64,000 nt of DNA from Sunxiuqinia sp965230765 (GCA_965230765.1 CBDDLR010000001.1:62001-126000), one strand, 5' to 3'. Positions 18,480-27,524 are shown, counted from the first letter of the stretch. Notes: generated from the sequence alone by a model not told the origin. Program-made: numbers and translations.

Positions 18480-19214
18480 ATGAAACAGATTGACCTTAAC
18501 TGCGACCTTGGCGAAGGGATTGGAAACGATGCATTGATTATGCCTTTTATCACTTCGGCAAACATTGCTTGTGGCTTTCATGCTGGCAACCCGCTTATCA
18601 TGGAAAAAACCATTCAATTGTGCCTGGTAAACAACGTCAATATTGGAGCACACCCCGGATACCCCGATCTGGAAGGATTTGGAAGGAAAAGTATTAAAAT
18701 GGCTTCCGATGAAATAAAATCAATGATGGTTTACCAAATAGCCGCACTAAAAGGGATGACTGAATCGTTAGGCGGGAAGCTGAACCATGTAAAACCACAT
18801 GGCGCCCTATACAATGATGCAGCCAACAGTGAGGATATCAGTAAGGCCATTATTCAATCCATTCTTCAGGTTGATACGAAAATTAAACTTGTTGCCTTAG
18901 CAGGAAGTATAACCCTTGATATGGCTAAAGAGTCCGGACTTAATACCATCAGCGAAGTGTTTGCTGACCGTGCCTACCTCCCCAATCAAAAACTGGTCCC
19001 CAGATCGGAAGCAAATGCTGTCATTCATAATGCGGAAGAATGCAACCAAAGGGTATTAAAAATGATCACGGATGGAACAGTGGATGCTGTAAACGGTGAA
19101 CCCATTCAAATTATTGCAGAAACTGTTTGTCTTCATGGAGATAATCCGTCTGCAGTTAAGATGGCTCAATCGCTTTACCAATTTCTGATAAAAAACGGGA
19201 TAGAAATCAAATAA
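18480..19214 (+). CDS. pxpA: 5-oxoprolinase subunit A (LamB/YcsF family)
   Basis: Subunit of the ATP-dependent prokaryotic 5-oxoprolinase, which opens 5-oxoproline (pyroglutamate) to glutamate. It opens MKQIDLNCDLGEG, the family signature, followed by ANIACGFHAGNP and a VKPHGALYND block with the probable metal or substrate ligands. The length of 244 residues is normal. The ATG at 18480 is set by this signature; an upstream in-frame start would reach back into the transporter. The pxpB gene follows with no gap. Confidence 0.94.
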   Translation: MKQIDLNCDLGEGIGNDALIMPFITSANIACGFHAGNPLIMEKTIQLCLVNNVNIGAHPGYPDLEGFGRKSIKMASDEIKSMMVYQIAALKGMTESLGGKLNHVKPHGALYNDAANSEDISKAIIQSILQVDTKIKLVALAGSITLDMAKESGLNTISEVFADRAYLPNQKLVPRSEANAVIHNAEECNQRVLKMITDGTVDAVNGEPIQIIAETVCLHGDNPSAVKMAQSLYQFLIKNGIEIK

Positions 19215-19970
19215 TTGAAAGGTAATTTGAGCAACCTGAGCTACATACCAGCTGGCGATTCTGCGTTTCTAATCAAGTTTGGGACAACAATTTCCGAAGA
19301 AACGCATAGGCAAATTATGGCGTTTATGAATGCCCTACAAGAAAATAAAGAACTCGCCGACTTAATTGTGGACATGGTTCCTTCTTACGCAGACTTAATG
19401 GTTTATTACCATTCGGAGAATTGTGCCTATCAGGATTTTTTAAGTAAACTCAAAGAAGTAGGAAGCAACACAATATCATTGCAGCAAATTAAAACCAGGT
19501 TAGTAGAAATTCCTGTTTGTTATGGCGGAATATTTGGCGAAGACCTGACATTTGTTGCCAAACACAACAAATTAAAAGAAGAGGACGTTATCCAGCGTCA
19601 TTCGTCACCAACTTACCTGGTTTACATGCTTGGTTTCACGCCAGGGTTTAGTTATTTGGGTGGCATGGACGAAAAAATAGCAACTCCCAGAAAAGAAAAA
19701 CCAAGAACGATCATCCCGGCTGGCTCAGTAGGAATTGCAGGAAATCAGACTGGAATTTATCCGATTGAAAGTCCTGGTGGCTGGCAGCTAATTGGGCGGA
19801 CACCTGTGATGCTTTTCGACCCAGCCAGCAACAATCCCGTGCTGCTCCAGGCTGGCGACCGAATACGTTTCTCACCGGTTGATGAAACAGAATTCAATCG
19901 GATTGACCAACTGGTTAAGAATGGTAAATTTCAACCGACAATCACGACATGGGAAGATTCAAAATCATAG
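19215..19970 (+). CDS. pxpB: 5-oxoprolinase subunit B (KipI family)
   Basis: KipI-type subunit that works with PxpA and PxpC. The diagnostic block is YMLGFTPGFSYLGGMD near residue 135, followed by IPAGSVGIAGNQTGIYP and SPGGWQLIGRTP. The start must be non-ATG: the pxpA stop is in the same frame immediately upstream, and the first in-frame ATG lies beyond the conserved N-terminal IPAGDSAFLIKFG. TTG at 19215 (or TTG four codons later) is therefore the start, possibly reached by translational coupling. It overlaps pxpC by 22 bases. Confidence 0.93.
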   Translation: MKGNLSNLSYIPAGDSAFLIKFGTTISEETHRQIMAFMNALQENKELADLIVDMVPSYADLMVYYHSENCAYQDFLSKLKEVGSNTISLQQIKTRLVEIPVCYGGIFGEDLTFVAKHNKLKEEDVIQRHSSPTYLVYMLGFTPGFSYLGGMDEKIATPRKEKPRTIIPAGSVGIAGNQTGIYPIESPGGWQLIGRTPVMLFDPASNNPVLLQAGDRIRFSPVDETEFNRIDQLVKNGKFQPTITTWEDSKS

Positions 19971-20851
19971 AAGCGGGAGCACTGACGAGCATTCAGGACA
20001 GAGGCAGATGGGGGCATCAGCACATGGGAATGCCTGTATCCGGGGCAATGGATACCGGATCGTTAAAACGCGCCAACTGGCTTGTCGGCAACAACAATTC
20101 CGAAGCTTGTATTGAATGCACATTTGCAGGCCCGAAAATACAGTTTGAATCAAATTGCCAGATAGCTGTGACTGGTGCTACGGTTCAAACCTTCGTCAAT
20201 AACCATTCAGAGGAGCAGAACAAAACCCTGAATGTAAAAGCTGGTGACATCCTTCATTTTGGCCTTGCTGAAAAAGGGCTTCGATTTTACATCTCCATCA
20301 GTGGAGGAATTGATGTACCTAAAGTTATGGGGAGCAAATCAACTTACCTGCGGGGGAAAATTGGAGGTTTTCAAGGCCGGAAACTTGAAGTTGGAGATGT
20401 GATCAATTTTTCTGAAACCAATACCCAAATTAAACAAAGGGAAATCAATCCAAATGATCTTCAGGAATATAAACCGCTGCAAACCATACGCATATTACCG
20501 GGGACCGAAGTCTCACAGTTTTCAGCTGAAGGCATTAAAACCTTCCTGACCGAAACCTACACCATTTCGCCGTTGAGCGACCGAATGGGTTATCGGTTAT
20601 CAGGCAAACCAATCAAGCATTTGGACAATGCAGACATATTGTCCTCCGGGATCCCGATTGGCTCTGTTCAGATTCCTGGCGACGGGCAACCCATCATTAT
20701 GATGGCAGATCGGCAAACCATTGGAGGCTACACAAAAATTGCCCATGTTATTTCTGCTGACATGGATTTATTGGCACAAATGAGACCTGGAGAAAAAATC
20801 CGATTTAAGGAAATAAAACTGGAAGAAGCCCAGAAATTACCCCGATATTAA
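19949..20851 (+). CDS. pxpC: 5-oxoprolinase subunit C (KipA family)
   Basis: Biotin-dependent-carboxylase-like/KipA-type subunit completing PxpABC. It begins with FKIIEAGALTSIQDRGRWG, followed by GMPVSGAMDTGSLKRANWLVGN, both hallmarks of the family, and ends with GYTKIAHVISADMDLLAQ. At 300 residues it has the usual length. It is the last gene of the transporter-pxpA-pxpB-pxpC operon; the next gene is on the other strand with its stop 24 bases away. Confidence 0.94.
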   Translation: MGRFKIIEAGALTSIQDRGRWGHQHMGMPVSGAMDTGSLKRANWLVGNNNSEACIECTFAGPKIQFESNCQIAVTGATVQTFVNNHSEEQNKTLNVKAGDILHFGLAEKGLRFYISISGGIDVPKVMGSKSTYLRGKIGGFQGRKLEVGDVINFSETNTQIKQREINPNDLQEYKPLQTIRILPGTEVSQFSAEGIKTFLTETYTISPLSDRMGYRLSGKPIKHLDNADILSSGIPIGSVQIPGDGQPIIMMADRQTIGGYTKIAHVISADMDLLAQMRPGEKIRFKEIKLEEAQKLPRY

Positions 20852-20875
20852 CACTAAGCGAAAAGGGCTTACCAA

Positions 20876-21217
20876 TTATATCAAACCCTTTTCTTCCAGT
20901 TCTTTTTTCAGCCGGTTGTATTGCTGAATTTTTTGCTCATCATCCAAAACCTGATTCGGTTTTTTAGTTTCAATTGGTGTTGAGTTTTGAAGAACGTCTT
21001 TAATTCTGATTGTCATCTCATCTCCTTCATTCAATTCAGATTCAAACCATTTTATTTGTTCCTGAATCTCTGGATTAGCAGTATCTAAGCCCCGAAAATC
21101 CAAGTGAATGGATTCTTCTTCATCTTTCTTCAAACTTGTTACAATTATTGTAGTAACACCTTCAGGAACACTTCCTGAAATTATTTTATCCTGAAAACTC
21201 AACTCAAGTCCTAGCAT
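20876..21217 (-). CDS. Small conserved-looking protein of unknown function
   Basis: A 113-residue acidic cytoplasmic protein without signal peptide or membrane segment. The N-terminal half is predicted beta-rich (LELSFQDKIISGSV, GVTTIIVTSLK), then a charged helical C-terminus ends QQYNRLKKELEEKGLI. I do not recognise a family. It lies downstream of htpG on the same strand, but the terminator between them suggests independent transcription. Confidence 0.65.
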   Translation of the reverse strand: MLGLELSFQDKIISGSVPEGVTTIIVTSLKKDEEESIHLDFRGLDTANPEIQEQIKWFESELNEGDEMTIRIKDVLQNSTPIETKKPNQVLDDEQKIQQYNRLKKELEEKGLI

Positions 21218-21248
21218 TTAAACCAATTTTAAATTTGATTTTTAAAGA

Positions 21249-21280
21249 TAAAAAAAGCACCTACAAAAATGCAGGTGCTT
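21249..21280 (-). terminator. Rho-independent terminator of htpG
   Basis: AAGCACCT and AGGTGCTT form an 8-bp stem with a 10-base loop. On the minus strand the stem is followed by a run of six or more Ts. Confidence 0.8.
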
Positions 21281-21305
21281 CTCAATATTAATAAAATATC
21301 TCTAC

Positions 21306-23357
21306 TTACTTTATCAGGTCAACACTACGACGTACGAATTTGTCAAGTGCTTCACCTTTCAGCATACCATTTGCCAGTAAGGCCAAGTCAACCAGTTGTT
21401 TGGCCAGCTTATTGTTTTTGCCATAATCTTCCAGCTTAGCTCGTTTATCTTGCTGTAAAGTCGCAATCTCTTTATTCAAATCTTCCAGCTTTTCTTTTTC
21501 GGCAGCTGGAACTTCTTCCTCTTTTTTTCCTTCTTTTAGTTTTTCCAACGCTTCGCGGTCAGCATTTTTAACATCCAGCGATTCTTTGAAGGATTTTAAC
21601 TCTTCACCTAAAGTTGAGTCTTTATCTTCTAAGACTTGCTTTACCAATGGGTGTCCGGTATTTACCACCAGGTTCAAACTATCAGGAAGATCACCATACA
21701 TGTTCATGCCACCTTGCAGTTGCCCCATATCTTTCATACGGCGCATAAATTCATTACGGGTAATAACGATTGGCTGTCCGGCTTCACCCATATTTTTGAA
21801 ATCAACTACGTAATTTATCCCGTCTGCATCTGGGCAAACCGACTGGAATACCGGGCTAAGTTCATCCTTTTCGTCCCAACTGAGTTCCTCAACCTCTTCT
21901 TCTTTTTGGATTAAGTTTTCTACAATGTCTGAGTCAACACGCACGAATTGCTTGTCGGTATATTTTTGCTCAAACTTATTCAGAAGTGGGGTTGCCAATA
22001 CGTCATCCATTACCAATACATCGTAACCTTTGTCTTTTGCTGTTTGAACAAAGGTGTATTGTTCATTGGCATCGTTCGTGTACAAGTAAACCAGTTTTTT
22101 GTCCTTGTTGGTTTGGTTTTCCTTAATCAGGTTTTCATATTCTTCAAAAGTGAAATATTTGCCATCGGTATTTTTAAATAAGAAGAAGTTCATGGCACGC
22201 TCTGCAAATTTTTCATCGGTCAACATTCCGTATACAATGAAAATCTTCAAGTCGTCCCACTTTTTCTCAAACTCTTCACGGCTTTCCTTGAACAACTCAT
22301 TCAAACGATCAGCCACTTTTTTGGTAATGTGGTTGCTGATTTTCTTCACATTCGAGTCGCTTTGCAAATACGAACGGGAAACATTCAGTGGAATATCCGG
22401 AGAATCGATTACACCATGCAGCAAGGTCAAAAATTCCGGCACAATCCCTTCAACTGAATCGGTTACAAAAACCTGGTTACAATAAAGCTGAATTTTATTT
22501 TTCTGAACTTCAACTGTATTTTTCAGTTTTGGGAAATAAAGAATCCCTGTCAGGTTGAACGGATAATCCACGTTCAGGTGGATGTTGAACAATGGATCTT
22601 CGCCCATTGGGTATAGTTTCCGGTAGAAAGATGAATAATCTTCATCCTTTAAGTCAACAGGCTTTTTGGTCCATGCAGGGGCAACATCATTAAGCTGGTT
22701 ATCCTCTTCGGTTTCAACTTCTTTACCATCTTTCCATTCTGTTTTTTTACCAAATACAACCGGTACAGGCAAAAACTTGCAGTATTTATTCAGGATTTCT
22801 GAAAGCCTTGGGTTCTCAAGAAACTCTTCAGACTCTTCGTTCACATACATAATGATGTCAGTACCAACACCTTCCCTCTCAGTTTCCTCAATGGTGTAAT
22901 CAGGACTTCCGTCGCAACTCCATTTCACAGCTGTTGCACCTTCCTGATATGATTTAGTTACAATTTCAACTTTATGGGAGACCATAAATGAAGAATAAAA
23001 ACCCAAGCCAAAATGACCAATTATGGCATTGGCATCGTTTTCATACTTCTCAAGAAATTCGTTGGCACCAGAAAAAGCAATCTGGTTGATATACTTTTCA
23101 ATTTCATCAGCAGTCATACCAATACCATTGTCGGAAACAGTAATGGTTTTATTTTCTTTATCAAGGCTTACCCGAACTTTTGCATCTTCAACTGAAACAG
23201 AAGTATCTCCCCTGCTTGCAAGGGTACGCAGCTTTTGTGTAGCATCTACAGCATTTGAAACTATTTCACGAAGAAAAATATCGTGATCGGAATACAAGAA
23301 CTTTTTAATAATTGGGAATAAATTGTCACTGGATACGCCAATTTTACCTTTTTGCAT
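21306..23357 (-). CDS. htpG: Chaperone HtpG (bacterial Hsp90)
   Basis: ATP-dependent Hsp90 chaperone, 683 residues. The N-terminal GHKL ATPase begins MQKGKIGVSSDNLFP and has FLREIVSNAVDATQKL, VSDNGIGMTADEIEKYINQI and IGHFGLGFYSSFMVSHKVEI, the N, G1 and G2 motifs. The middle domain has the conserved catalytic-loop segment PLNVSRSYLQSDSNVKKI. The C-terminal dimerisation part is charged. The ATG at 23357 is preferred over a GTG 15 codons upstream, which adds a segment absent from the family. Two short dyads upstream could be operator sites, and a terminator follows. Confidence 0.96.
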   Translation of the reverse strand: MQKGKIGVSSDNLFPIIKKFLYSDHDIFLREIVSNAVDATQKLRTLASRGDTSVSVEDAKVRVSLDKENKTITVSDNGIGMTADEIEKYINQIAFSGANEFLEKYENDANAIIGHFGLGFYSSFMVSHKVEIVTKSYQEGATAVKWSCDGSPDYTIEETEREGVGTDIIMYVNEESEEFLENPRLSEILNKYCKFLPVPVVFGKKTEWKDGKEVETEEDNQLNDVAPAWTKKPVDLKDEDYSSFYRKLYPMGEDPLFNIHLNVDYPFNLTGILYFPKLKNTVEVQKNKIQLYCNQVFVTDSVEGIVPEFLTLLHGVIDSPDIPLNVSRSYLQSDSNVKKISNHITKKVADRLNELFKESREEFEKKWDDLKIFIVYGMLTDEKFAERAMNFFLFKNTDGKYFTFEEYENLIKENQTNKDKKLVYLYTNDANEQYTFVQTAKDKGYDVLVMDDVLATPLLNKFEQKYTDKQFVRVDSDIVENLIQKEEEVEELSWDEKDELSPVFQSVCPDADGINYVVDFKNMGEAGQPIVITRNEFMRRMKDMGQLQGGMNMYGDLPDSLNLVVNTGHPLVKQVLEDKDSTLGEELKSFKESLDVKNADREALEKLKEGKKEEEVPAAEKEKLEDLNKEIATLQQDKRAKLEDYGKNNKLAKQLVDLALLANGMLKGEALDKFVRRSVDLIK

Positions 23358-23379
23358 CGCTATTTGATTTTTTAGTTTA

Positions 23380-23446
23380 ACATCAATTTTGATGTCCTGC
23401 ACTAATCAAAGCCTATGCCAATGACAGAAAATGACGTTTTGTCATT
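23380..23446. promoter_or_regulatory. Two dyad symmetries upstream of htpG
   Basis: ACATCAA-tt-TTGATGT (23380-23395) is a perfect palindrome 22 bases before the htpG ATG. AATGACA (23420-23426) and TGTCATT (23440-23446) form a second inverted repeat with a 13-base centre. Either could bind a regulator of this heat-shock gene, but neither matches CIRCE. I know of no regulator for them. Confidence 0.3.
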
Positions 23447-23493
23447 TATATCTTTTATAGCTAAGGCAAAATTCAAAATAAAATTACCCTAAC

Positions 23494-23979
23494 TTATAAA
23501 GCTAAATCGATTCCAATTAGTTTATTGTCGTTTTCCAACTGTTCAATTATTCTATAATCGTTCCGAGGATCTTCACTTTTATAAAATACTGGAGATGGGT
23601 ATCCCAAGGTAATATGAACCAAATCAGGTTCAGATAATACGAAAGTAACAATATCGTCAAAACTCATTGAATAATATCCTGGAACATACCTGGTACTATA
23701 AATAATTTGATTATTTAAAACAAGATTAAACCCGAAAAGTGGATCTGGGGTAATCGGTGTTATTTTATTTTTTATTCTTTTCCAAGCTTCTTTTTCAATA
23801 CGAAAAATATAATTCACAGAATCATAGCCAATTATCTCATTGTATCCAACGAGAATATCGGCAATATCTTCTTTGCTCGAAAAATTTACCCCTGCTGGTA
23901 TAATTTCATTATCGTTTTTATCACAACAATTAAATAAACCTACCGAAACAAGAAGTAATAAAAGGTTTAAGATCTTCAT
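23494..23979 (-). CDS. Putative lipoprotein of unknown function
   Basis: A 161-residue protein with an N-terminal hydrophobic stretch ending LFNCCDKNDNE, a lipobox-like cysteine followed by acidic residues, so it probably sits in the outer membrane. The mature part alternates short hydrophobic strands (YIFRIEKEAW, FGFNLVLNNQIIYSTRYVP) with acidic loops and ends without a recognisable domain. It is AT-rich and single, between htpG and the chitinase gene. Confidence 0.7.
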   Translation of the reverse strand: MKILNLLLLLVSVGLFNCCDKNDNEIIPAGVNFSSKEDIADILVGYNEIIGYDSVNYIFRIEKEAWKRIKNKITPITPDPLFGFNLVLNNQIIYSTRYVPGYYSMSFDDIVTFVLSEPDLVHITLGYPSPVFYKSEDPRNDYRIIEQLENDNKLIGIDLAL

Positions 23980-24059
23980 GGTAAAGTGACAATGGTTATA
24001 TTAATTTGGATGCATTTTATCGTCATAGGGTTGCTTTAGCTTCCTTTAAAATTAACTTC

Positions 24060-25253
24060 TCATTTATTCACCTCTTCATAAATTGCATCCAGCAAACTGT
24101 TTTCTTCCTTCGTGTCGTTGCCCAATTCCCAAAACATAATGCCACCAAGATTATTTTCAATAGCGTAACGGGTTTTCAATTTCACAGACATGGTATCATC
24201 ATACGAAACAAAAATACTATCAGTTGCATTGTACAGATAAGGCGCTTTTGCCACCTCATCCCAATACCTGACAAATCCATTTTTACTTTCAAATTCAGCA
24301 CGAATATCATGATATGGAGCCCAGCCAATATATACACCCCCGGTGGTTTGATACAGTCCATTATTTACAGGTGGAACACCTTTCCATGCCCTGCCATAAA
24401 ATGCACCTCCAATAACCAACTGTTCAGGTTTTACCCCCATTTTTAGAAGGTAGTCAACAATGTATTCTGCCGAACGTGGGGTCCATTTTGTTCCACTTGA
24501 ATCAATTTCTGCTATCCGATCTTTCAACTGTTCCCAGAACGGTGTTCCTTCAACTTGCTCTCTTTTCACCCACCCCAGATTGGTGTGATGTGCTGTAACA
24601 GGCGAATATCCACCCACCAAATCATAGGTCATGATATTCATAAAATCAGCGTACTTCATCACCTCCAATGTTTCAATATGATCGTAATACCTGGGCCAAC
24701 CAGCTGAAGCAAAAGACAGCACCAGCTCTTTTCCAGTTGCATCCATCGCTTCCCTAAGCTCTTTCATAAGTGATGTGAAGTTTGGGGTATCATATGGACC
24801 ATGCGGGTTTCCAGCTCCCGGAAGTGCCGGATATTCCCAATCAATATCAACACCATCAAGCCCATATTCTTCAACAAATTGAATGGTGCTGTCAACAAAT
24901 TTCTTTCTGGATTCTGGTGTTTTCGCCATATCTGAAAAACCCTCGCAACCGCCCCAGCCGCCACAGGCTACCATCACTTTTAGGTTCGGGTGATTTTTCT
25001 TTTGTGCAACTAGTTGATGAAGCTTTTCAGAGCTATCTTCATGTTTAAATTTAAATTCACCATCGAGCACTTCGGTGAAAGAGAATATTATGTGAGTTAA
25101 CTTATCTAGTGGTAGTTTTTCAGGTTGATAATCTTTTTCAGCAACGTAATAGGCCATTACAACGGGTTGCTCATCATCAATTGAAATTTTCACGGTACAA
25201 GCAAACAAGATTATTGGTACCGTCATCAAAGTAAAGATACTCTTGAACTTCAT
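24060..25253 (-). CDS. GH18 chitinase-like lipoprotein
   Basis: Glycoside hydrolase family 18, which cleaves beta-1,4-linked GlcNAc chains by substrate-assisted catalysis. The catalytic motif is GLDGVDIDWEYP with Glu140, and the KVMVACGGWGG strand and MNIMTYDL strand complete the barrel signature. A lipobox-like FACTVK around Cys19 suggests surface or periplasmic anchoring. The 397 residues hold only the catalytic domain with its usual alpha+beta insertion near residues 280-350; no chitin-binding module is visible. It stands alone, divergent from the aminotransferase gene. Confidence 0.92.
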   Translation of the reverse strand: MKFKSIFTLMTVPIILFACTVKISIDDEQPVVMAYYVAEKDYQPEKLPLDKLTHIIFSFTEVLDGEFKFKHEDSSEKLHQLVAQKKNHPNLKVMVACGGWGGCEGFSDMAKTPESRKKFVDSTIQFVEEYGLDGVDIDWEYPALPGAGNPHGPYDTPNFTSLMKELREAMDATGKELVLSFASAGWPRYYDHIETLEVMKYADFMNIMTYDLVGGYSPVTAHHTNLGWVKREQVEGTPFWEQLKDRIAEIDSSGTKWTPRSAEYIVDYLLKMGVKPEQLVIGGAFYGRAWKGVPPVNNGLYQTTGGVYIGWAPYHDIRAEFESKNGFVRYWDEVAKAPYLYNATDSIFVSYDDTMSVKLKTRYAIENNLGGIMFWELGNDTKEENSLLDAIYEEVNK

Positions 25254-25309
25254 AATTCAATATTTAATTAGATTATGCATTAAATTTACAATTTTCCCCT
25301 ATGATTCTA

Positions 25310-25323
25310 CAGAACATGTTCTG
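25310..25323. promoter_or_regulatory. Perfect palindrome between chitinase and aminotransferase genes
   Basis: CAGAACATGTTCTG is a perfect 14-base palindrome in the 142-base divergent gap, 57 bases before the chitinase ATG and 51 before the aminotransferase -7 box. It could be an operator for either gene. No adjacent regulator gene is seen. Confidence 0.3.
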
Positions 25324-25373
25324 CAAAAAAGATTTTATGACATTAATCTACAGTAAATATCGAAATAGTAAAT

Positions 25374-25381
25374 TATTTTTG
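25374..25381 (+). promoter_or_regulatory. -7 promoter box for the class V aminotransferase
   Basis: TATTTTTG matches TAnnTTTG. It overlaps an upstream GTG, so it argues for the ATG at 25396 as the real start. Confidence 0.5.
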
Positions 25382-25395
25382 TGAAAAACAGACTT

Positions 25396-26844
25396 ATGAC
25401 TTTGCTGGAGAGACATTTCAGAACATTTAGAAAGAGAACGATAGGGATTGAAAAGAAGTTTGAAACACCCTACGGCAAGAAAAAACAGATTTATGGTGAC
25501 TGGATTGCCAGCGGCAGGCTTTATCAACCTATTGAAGACCGAATTAAAAATGATATTGGCTCATACATCGGCAATACACATACCGAAACCAGCGAGACCG
25601 GAGCATTAATGACTAATGCATACCAGCTTTCCCACAAAATTATAAAACAACACTGTAATGCTGGTCCAAACGACGTGATTATTACAGCTGGATTTGGAAT
25701 GACCGCTGTGATTAATAAATTTCAACGGATTTTAGGACTAAAAGGGGGAAACAGCACGAATGAGCCAGAAAAACCTGTTGTTTTCATATCCCATATGGAA
25801 CACCATTCGAACCACACCAGCTGGTACGAAACCAATGCTGATGTTGTGATTATTGAACCTGGTAAAGATTTGCTGATTGACCCTGAAAACCTTCGAAAGA
25901 AGCTGAAAGAATACAAAGACCGTGCTTTTAAGATTGGCTCGTTTACAGCCTGCTCCAATGTAACCGGAATTAGGACGCCTTATTATGAACTGGCTAAAAT
26001 CATGCACGAATTTGGTGGTGTCGCTTTCATCGATTTTGCAGCCTCTGCCCCATATGATAAGATTGACATGCACCCTGAAGACCCTATGATGAAACTGGAT
26101 GCAGTGATGTTTTCACCCCATAAATTCCTTGGTGGCCCAGGCTCCTCTGGTGTTCTTATTTTCGACAAATCCATGTATCACAACCTGGTGCCCGACCACC
26201 CGGGTGGCGGAACGGTGGATTGGACAAACCCTTGGGGGGAATATAAATATGTTGACAATATTGAAGCACGCGAAGACGGTGGGACACCCGGTTTTTTGCA
26301 ATCCATAAAAACAGCGCTTTGTTTTCAGTTAAAAGATCAAATGGGTATTGAAAATATCCAGAAAAGAGAAGACGAATTGCTTAAACTTGCATTTGCAGGT
26401 CTGGACAGCATTCCTGACGTAAACATACTTGCGAACAAACAACGTGACCGTCTAGGAGTTATTTCATTCTACATCAAAGACCTACATTATAATCTGGTGG
26501 TTCGTTTATTAAATGACAAATATGGCATTCAGGTTCGTGGTGGCTGTGCCTGTGCGGGAACCTACGGGCACTTTTTACTGGAAGTGGATGCCAAACACTC
26601 CAACGAAATTACGGACATGATCAACCATGGCGATTTATCCAGAAAACCAGGATGGATTAGATGGTCTTTACATCCAACAATGACCAATAAAGAAGTTCAT
26701 ATATTTATTAAAGCATTGAAAGATATTATTCAAAATATTGAAGATTATCAAAAAGATTATGAACTAGTGCCAAGAACAAATGCATTCAGGCATAAAAATG
26801 AAAAGGACTATGAACTAGAAGTAAAGCCCTGGTTTGAACTTTAG
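25396..26844 (+). CDS. Class V aminotransferase / cysteine-desulfurase-like PLP enzyme
   Basis: A 482-residue fold-type I PLP enzyme. VFISHMEHHSNHTSWYET contains the His that stacks on PLP, GGVAFIDFAASAPY carries the Asp bound to the pyridine N, and FSPHKFLGGPGSSGVL contains the Schiff-base lysine. A later RGGCACAGTYGHF block corresponds to the catalytic-loop Cys region of the NifS/SufS-like group. The substrate is not clear; the C-terminal extension after residue 430 is longer than in SufS. There are no suf or isc neighbours, which speaks against a dedicated Fe-S role. The stop overlaps the convergent response-regulator stop by four bases. Confidence 0.87.
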   Translation: MTLLERHFRTFRKRTIGIEKKFETPYGKKKQIYGDWIASGRLYQPIEDRIKNDIGSYIGNTHTETSETGALMTNAYQLSHKIIKQHCNAGPNDVIITAGFGMTAVINKFQRILGLKGGNSTNEPEKPVVFISHMEHHSNHTSWYETNADVVIIEPGKDLLIDPENLRKKLKEYKDRAFKIGSFTACSNVTGIRTPYYELAKIMHEFGGVAFIDFAASAPYDKIDMHPEDPMMKLDAVMFSPHKFLGGPGSSGVLIFDKSMYHNLVPDHPGGGTVDWTNPWGEYKYVDNIEAREDGGTPGFLQSIKTALCFQLKDQMGIENIQKREDELLKLAFAGLDSIPDVNILANKQRDRLGVISFYIKDLHYNLVVRLLNDKYGIQVRGGCACAGTYGHFLLEVDAKHSNEITDMINHGDLSRKPGWIRWSLHPTMTNKEVHIFIKALKDIIQNIEDYQKDYELVPRTNAFRHKNEKDYELEVKPWFEL

Positions 26845-27524
26845 GGTTCAAAAAGTTTTATTAGCTGATCTTTATAGGTGGCACTCACAGGAAGGTGCGT
26901 ATCCCCGATTTTTATTTTGTTCCCCTCAATAAATTCAATTTTCGATACAGCAACCAGGTAAGATTTGTGTATTCTGCAAAATTGACTCGCTGGCAGTTTC
27001 TCCAGAAATGTGGTCAGACGATCATAAACAGTCAACGTTTTGTCGGCAGTAATTATTCGAATATAATCGCCCATCGCCTCAACATATAAAATATCGTCCA
27101 TTTCCAGTCGGTAAAGCTTTTTATCGGCTTTCACCATGATTGAAGATTCCTGGAGTTTATTATTGCCCATTTTCTCCAGAAACCTGGAGACTGCTTTTTG
27201 AAATCGTTCCTGCGAGACTGGTTTCAAAAGATAATCGATGGCCTCAAGTTCAAATCCGTCAACAGCAAATTCGGCATAGGCTGTAATGAATATTATTGCA
27301 GGAGGATTTGCCAGTGTCTTTACAAAATCGACACCCGAGAACCGAGGCATATTAATATCTAAAAATATCAGATCAATTTCAGATTCCTTTAGGAACTCAC
27401 GTGCATCAATTGCATTCGAAAATTGACCTGCCAACTGCAACTCTGGATATTCTTTCACAAAATCTTCGATCACTTCTCGTGAAAGAGGCTCATCGTCGAC
27501 AATTATACATGTGTAATTTTTCAA
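26841..27524 (-). CDS. LytTR-family response regulator
   Basis: A 227-residue two-domain regulator. The receiver has the acidic pair in CIIVDDEP, phospho-acceptor Asp56 in LIFLDINMP and a conserved Lys in LLKPVSQERF. The C-terminal LytTR DNA-binding domain covers about residues 130-225 (KLYRLEMDDILYVEAMGDYI, then FCRIHKSYLVAVSKI). It overlaps the upstream sensor kinase by four bases (ATGA), so the two are translated together as a classical LytS/LytTR pair. Targets are unknown. Confidence 0.94.
   Translation of the reverse strand: MKNYTCIIVDDEPLSREVIEDFVKEYPELQLAGQFSNAIDAREFLKESEIDLIFLDINMPRFSGVDFVKTLANPPAIIFITAYAEFAVDGFELEAIDYLLKPVSQERFQKAVSRFLEKMGNNKLQESSIMVKADKKLYRLEMDDILYVEAMGDYIRIITADKTLTVYDRLTTFLEKLPASQFCRIHKSYLVAVSKIEFIEGNKIKIGDTHLPVSATYKDQLIKLFEP

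Noticed and set aside
23358..23402. Upstream GTG as htpG start
   Set aside because: The added residues (MQDIKIDVKLKNQIA) are not part of the Hsp90 N-terminus, and the ATG gives the normal start; the palindrome also lies in this stretch.
25310..25323. LexA (SOS) box
   Set aside because: Gram-positive LexA sites have GAAC-N4-GTTC; here the spacing is two bases, and neither neighbour is a typical SOS gene.
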